NCBI GenBank assembly: GCA_943349555.1
Contig: CALQZK010000024.1
Span: 1-7,175, forward strand
Direction: 5' to 3'
Origin: Candidatus Nomurabacteria bacterium
GTDB taxonomy: Bacteria > Patescibacteriota > Minisyncoccia > Phycocordibacterales > PALSA-1337
DNA: 7,175 nt
The notes under the pieces are model-generated. The model was given only the letters and a program-made list of their open reading frames with translations. It was not told the DNA's origin and made no database searches. Position numbers and translations under genes: made by a program. Each line of letters begins with the position of its first letter. Within the stretch, counting starts at the first letter, position 1. Positions 4,774 to 7,175 of this stretch are shown here, in pieces.

Positions 4774-6943
4774 CAAAGTTTGGATTATTGATATCCTCCT
4801 CGGCATTGCCGATGTTTGCGTCATCAGGATTTTCATTTCCAAAAACCTCTCTCGCCTTCGAACCATTCGCCGGTCCAATTACCCCTCTCTTTTCCAATAT
4901 ATCCATCAGTCTTGCCGCTCGGGAATATCCTACACCGAGCTTTCTCTGGAGGAATGAAGTAGAAGCTTTGCCAGTCTCCACAACTGTTTCCCGCGCTTGC
5001 TCGTACATATCATCTTCTTCCCCTATATCTTCCTCATCAAGATTTGCTTCAAAGATGGAATCCTTGCCAGCTTCGGGGGTTGTTAGATTAATTTCACCCA
5101 TAATTTCATCCCTGTAGGCATCTGCTAGATATTTCGCGACTTTCTTGACCTCATTTTCTGTAATGTAGGCTGACTGCAGGCGTTGAGGTTTGGACATTTC
5201 ACCACCCTGGTACAGCATGTCTCCGGCGCCTAGGAGCTTCTCCGCTCCGCTGGCATCCAGGATAGTTCTGGAATCTATCTGCGATGATACCTGCAAGGCA
5301 ACTCTGGTAGGGACATTGGCTTTAATTAGTCCGGTAATGACATTCACGCTTGGACGCTGTGTGGAGAGAATAAGGTGAATGCCGACTGCACGGCTCATCT
5401 GAGCAAGCCTTACAATAGCTGCCTCTAGTTCTCGAGGATATGATTGCATGATATCTGCTAACTCATCAAGGACAATTACGATGTAAGGCATCCCTTCGGC
5501 ATCCTCTTCTTTATTCTTATGATAAGAGTCAATGTCTCTCATGCTGTTTTTCTCCAGGATATCGTAGCGGCGACTCATTTCTTTTGCCGCCCACTTCAAG
5601 GCTAGGATAGCTTTCTTCGGCTCTGTAATCACTGGTGTAAGTAGATGGGGGATTTTATTATAAAGTGTCAGCTCCACTCTCTTTGGGTCGATCATGATGA
5701 ATTTGAGGTCTTCTGGTGAATTGCGGAAAAGAAGGGAAGCAATGATGGCGTGGATAGTCACGGACTTTCCGGAACCAGTCGCTCCGGCTATAAGCATATG
5801 AGGAGCCTTGGCCAAGTTAGCAAAGAAGGATTTGCCGGCAATACTCTTGCCAAGAGAGACAAGAAGAGGCTTTTCTGACTGCTGATACTCCTCGGAACCA
5901 AGCAGTGTTGCTAGACCGACCGTAGTTTTTGTTGTATTTGGAATTTCAATTCCTACTAGGGATTTGCCGGGGATAGGAGCTTCGATACGTATTGGGTGCG
6001 CCGCAAGAGCGAGTGCCAGGTCGTTATTGAGCGCCACTATTTTTGACAATTTAACTCCTTCCGCTGGCTTGAGGGCATAGCGAGTGACAGATGGTCCAAT
6101 GGAGATCTCATCCATTTCTACATTTATGCCGAAGTTCTGTAGTGTACGCTTTATGATATTGGCATTAGCTTTGATATCTCCAGTCTCCGGCTTGCCCTTA
6201 TCTTTTTCCAAGAGAGAAAGTGGGGGAGGGACAAATGGCTTGAGGCTTCTGGTTGAGGTAAATGGGGTGAAGCCGTCCATATCTTTTGCGCCTTCCTTGT
6301 CATCATTACCATTTATTTTTTTCTCAACTTCTTTTACGGCTTTTACTACTCCAGCATCTTCTGTTTCCTCTTCAATATATTCCTGTCCTTCTCTTACCTC
6401 CTCCTCTTTGTCATCTTCTTCTGCCTGCCTATTTTCCTCTTCCGTCCTATCCCGCATAAAAAATCTCCAGAACATAAGGTTTTCCAAGGTGAAGTGTATG
6501 TTGAAGGTAATGAGTATGGAAATTGTCAGCACGGCGATGAGTAGGGCAGCTGCGGCATAAACGTCGAAAAGGGAGATGAGAGGCCAGGATATGTATCTTC
6601 CCAAGATCCCACCTTCATGCACAATCAACAGGTCTATGAGCCCTAGGCCAGATATGAAGAATAGTATAGCCCCCACAAGTTTGGATACCTGGAATTTTCT
6701 CTGTACACCCTTGAGAAAAGAAATTCCCATCATGGCTAGAGCAATGGGCAAGAGGAAATAGCCAATTCCAAGGAGCTTTTTCAAAATTTCATATAGATAG
6801 GAGCCTACGAAACCAGCTTTCCCAAATGAGGCTAATATAGACAGTAACGTGGCAGCAAAGAAAGCAATGGCAATAACTGCTTGCCAGGTTTCTTTTTTAA
6901 CTTCCCCACTTGCCTTGTCGGATATTTTTATTTTTTTAGCCAT
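4754..6943 (-). CDS. ftsK: DNA translocase FtsK/SpoIIIE
   Basis: A septum-located, ATP-driven motor that moves chromosome ends apart and activates dimer resolution. In its 729 residues: about four membrane spans (roughly 20-40, 57-78, 88-108, 124-148), then a short, very acidic linker (about 165-220, rich in EE/DD). The alpha domain (about 255-350) is followed by the RecA-fold motor with Walker A GATGSGKS (387-394), MIDPKRVEL, Walker B IVIVLDELADIM (488-499) and the STQRPSVNVITGLIKANVPTR segment (about 527-547). The DNA-reading gamma winged helix (about 645-700) contains SFLQRKLGVGYSRAARLMD. It is far shorter than E. coli FtsK (1329) because of the short linker, and similar in length to other compact FtsK/SpoIIIE proteins. 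An acidic Asn/Asp-rich tail of about 28 residues follows the gamma domain. The ATG at 6943 is supported by AAAGG 3 nt upstream, the best ribosome-binding site in the window. First gene of the probable ftsK-recA operon. Confidence 0.97.
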   Translation of the reverse strand: MAKKIKISDKASGEVKKETWQAVIAIAFFAATLLSILASFGKAGFVGSYLYEILKKLLGIGYFLLPIALAMMGISFLKGVQRKFQVSKLVGAILFFISGLGLIDLLIVHEGGILGRYISWPLISLFDVYAAAALLIAVLTISILITFNIHFTLENLMFWRFFMRDRTEEENRQAEEDDKEEEVREGQEYIEEETEDAGVVKAVKEVEKKINGNDDKEGAKDMDGFTPFTSTRSLKPFVPPPLSLLEKDKGKPETGDIKANANIIKRTLQNFGINVEMDEISIGPSVTRYALKPAEGVKLSKIVALNNDLALALAAHPIRIEAPIPGKSLVGIEIPNTTKTTVGLATLLGSEEYQQSEKPLLVSLGKSIAGKSFFANLAKAPHMLIAGATGSGKSVTIHAIIASLLFRNSPEDLKFIMIDPKRVELTLYNKIPHLLTPVITEPKKAILALKWAAKEMSRRYDILEKNSMRDIDSYHKNKEEDAEGMPYIVIVLDELADIMQSYPRELEAAIVRLAQMSRAVGIHLILSTQRPSVNVITGLIKANVPTRVALQVSSQIDSRTILDASGAEKLLGAGDMLYQGGEMSKPQRLQSAYITENEVKKVAKYLADAYRDEIMGEINLTTPEAGKDSIFEANLDEEDIGEEDDMYEQARETVVETGKASTSFLQRKLGVGYSRAARLMDILEKRGVIGPANGSKAREVFGNENPDDANIGNAEEDINNPNFDADKPL

Positions 6944-6966
6944 TTGCCTTTATATCTATGGATATA

Positions 6967-6975
6967 ATCATAACA
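6967..6975 (-). promoter_or_regulatory. Extended -10 promoter of the ftsK operon
   Basis: On the minus strand TGTTATGAT matches the extended -10 pattern TGnTATAAT at 8 of 9 defined and free positions. No convincing -35 lies 16-18 nt upstream, as is common for extended -10 promoters. The start point would be about 6960, giving a leader of roughly 16 nt that contains the AAAGG ribosome-binding site before the ATG at 6943. Confidence 0.5.
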
Positions 6976-7008
6976 TACAATTGCTCTGTTATTGTTTTCC
7001 GCATTGTC

Positions 7009-7041
7009 TTTTTGCTAACTTTGTGTCATGACGAGCAAAAA
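7009..7041. repeat. 8-bp dyad between the divergent promoters
   Basis: TTTTTGCT (7009-7016) and AGCAAAAA (7034-7041) are perfect inverted copies around a 17-nt centre. The centre also holds most of the 8-bp palindrome GTCATGAC (7025-7032). The dyad lies between the ftsK -10 and the + strand -35 at 7044. Neither side has the T-tail expected of a terminator, so a protein-binding site is the more likely reading, at low certainty. Confidence 0.35.
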
Positions 7042-7043
7042 AC

Positions 7044-7073
7044 TTTACTTTTAAGGACAAATTATTTTATAAT
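7044..7073 (+). promoter_or_regulatory. Divergent + strand promoter at the right edge
   Basis: TTTACT (7044-7049, 4 of 6 matches to the -35), an 18-nt spacer, then a perfect TATAAT -10 (7068-7073). The start point would be about 7080. It points out of the window, away from ftsK. The four ATG codons downstream (7079, 7089, 7100 and 7120) each meet a stop within a few codons. The transcript therefore has an untranslated leader of at least about 95 nt, or is itself a non-coding RNA. Confidence 0.55.
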
Positions 7074-7104
7074 GGACATGTGAAAATAATGGAATTTTTA
7101 TGAG

Positions 7105-7160
7105 AGACATATAAAAGACATGATTGAGACGGCTTTAAAGACATATTTCACATAAAAGAC
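7105..7160 (+). repeat. Phased AGAC repeats in the leader of the rightward transcript
   Basis: AGAC starts at 7105, 7116, 7127, 7139 and 7157, giving spacings of 11, 11, 12 and 18 nt. Several copies extend to AAAGACAT. Related GGACA motifs sit at 7055 and 7074. The stretch is AT-rich, has no open frame longer than 12 codons, and lies just downstream of the + strand promoter. It could be a protein-binding array on one helix face, an RNA-level repeat, or chance similarity in low-complexity sequence. Confidence 0.4.
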
Positions 7161-7175
7161 AATCAAAAGCAAAAC

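Noticed and set aside
4774..4878. N-terminal extension of the membrane protein to an ATG at 4878
   Set aside because: The extra 35 residues are out-of-frame ftsK sequence. The internal ATG at 4773 gives a standard basic N-terminus and membrane span.
6084..6560. 158-codon Ser-rich + strand open frame antisense to ftsK
   Set aside because: Its serine and phenylalanine richness mirrors the acidic Glu/Asp codons of the FtsK linker on the other strand.
7146..7154. DnaA-box-like TATTTCACA
   Set aside because: It is a single imperfect match to TTATNCACA with no cluster, so there is no support for a replication origin.
7120..7155. Short ORF beginning ATGATTGAGACG in the right-hand leader
   Set aside because: It stops after 11 codons, has no ribosome-binding site and lies across the AGAC repeats.

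Overview
The window carries core DNA-maintenance genes from a bacterium. The features suggest a small-genome lineage, most likely a Candidate Phyla Radiation (Patescibacteria/Parcubacteria-like) organism. The reasons are a tRNA gene without an encoded CCA end, near absence of Shine-Dalgarno sequences, promoters whose predicted start points fall on or next to the ATG, compact spacing, and an ftsK / small membrane protein / recA gene order. This placement is inference, since no ribosomal marker is present.

Layout, left to right. Positions 1-91 hold a possible C-terminal fragment of an unidentified + strand gene. A tRNA-Ile(GAT) gene follows on the + strand (92-164). Every confident protein gene is on the minus strand. 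recG (185-2398) converges on the tRNA. A 25-codon hydrophobic single-span ORF (2410-2487), too short for usual gene callers, sits 11 nt upstream of recG behind its own extended -10 promoter. A hairpin terminator (2600-2628) separates this pair from a RelB/RelE-type toxin-antitoxin module (2651-3164), which has a good promoter and an inverted-repeat operator candidate. Upstream of that lie recA (3269-4345), a 122-residue membrane-anchored protein with a predicted Ig-like fold (4405-4773), and ftsK (4754-6943). The last three probably form one operon transcribed from a promoter at about 6967-6975.

The right end (6944-7175) is non-coding as far as it can be read. It contains the ftsK promoter, a divergent + strand promoter (7044-7073), an 8-bp dyad between them, and a run of AGAC motifs spaced 11, 11 and 12 nt apart.

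Functional theme: FtsK (chromosome translocation at division), RecA (strand exchange) and RecG (branch-migration helicase) all act on replication or recombination intermediates. The toxin-antitoxin module is an accessory insertion between them. No CRISPR array, insertion sequence or clear novel defence system is visible. The most unusual items are the tiny ORF ahead of recG, the long out-of-frame overlap in the toxin-antitoxin pair, and the phased repeat leader at the right edge.
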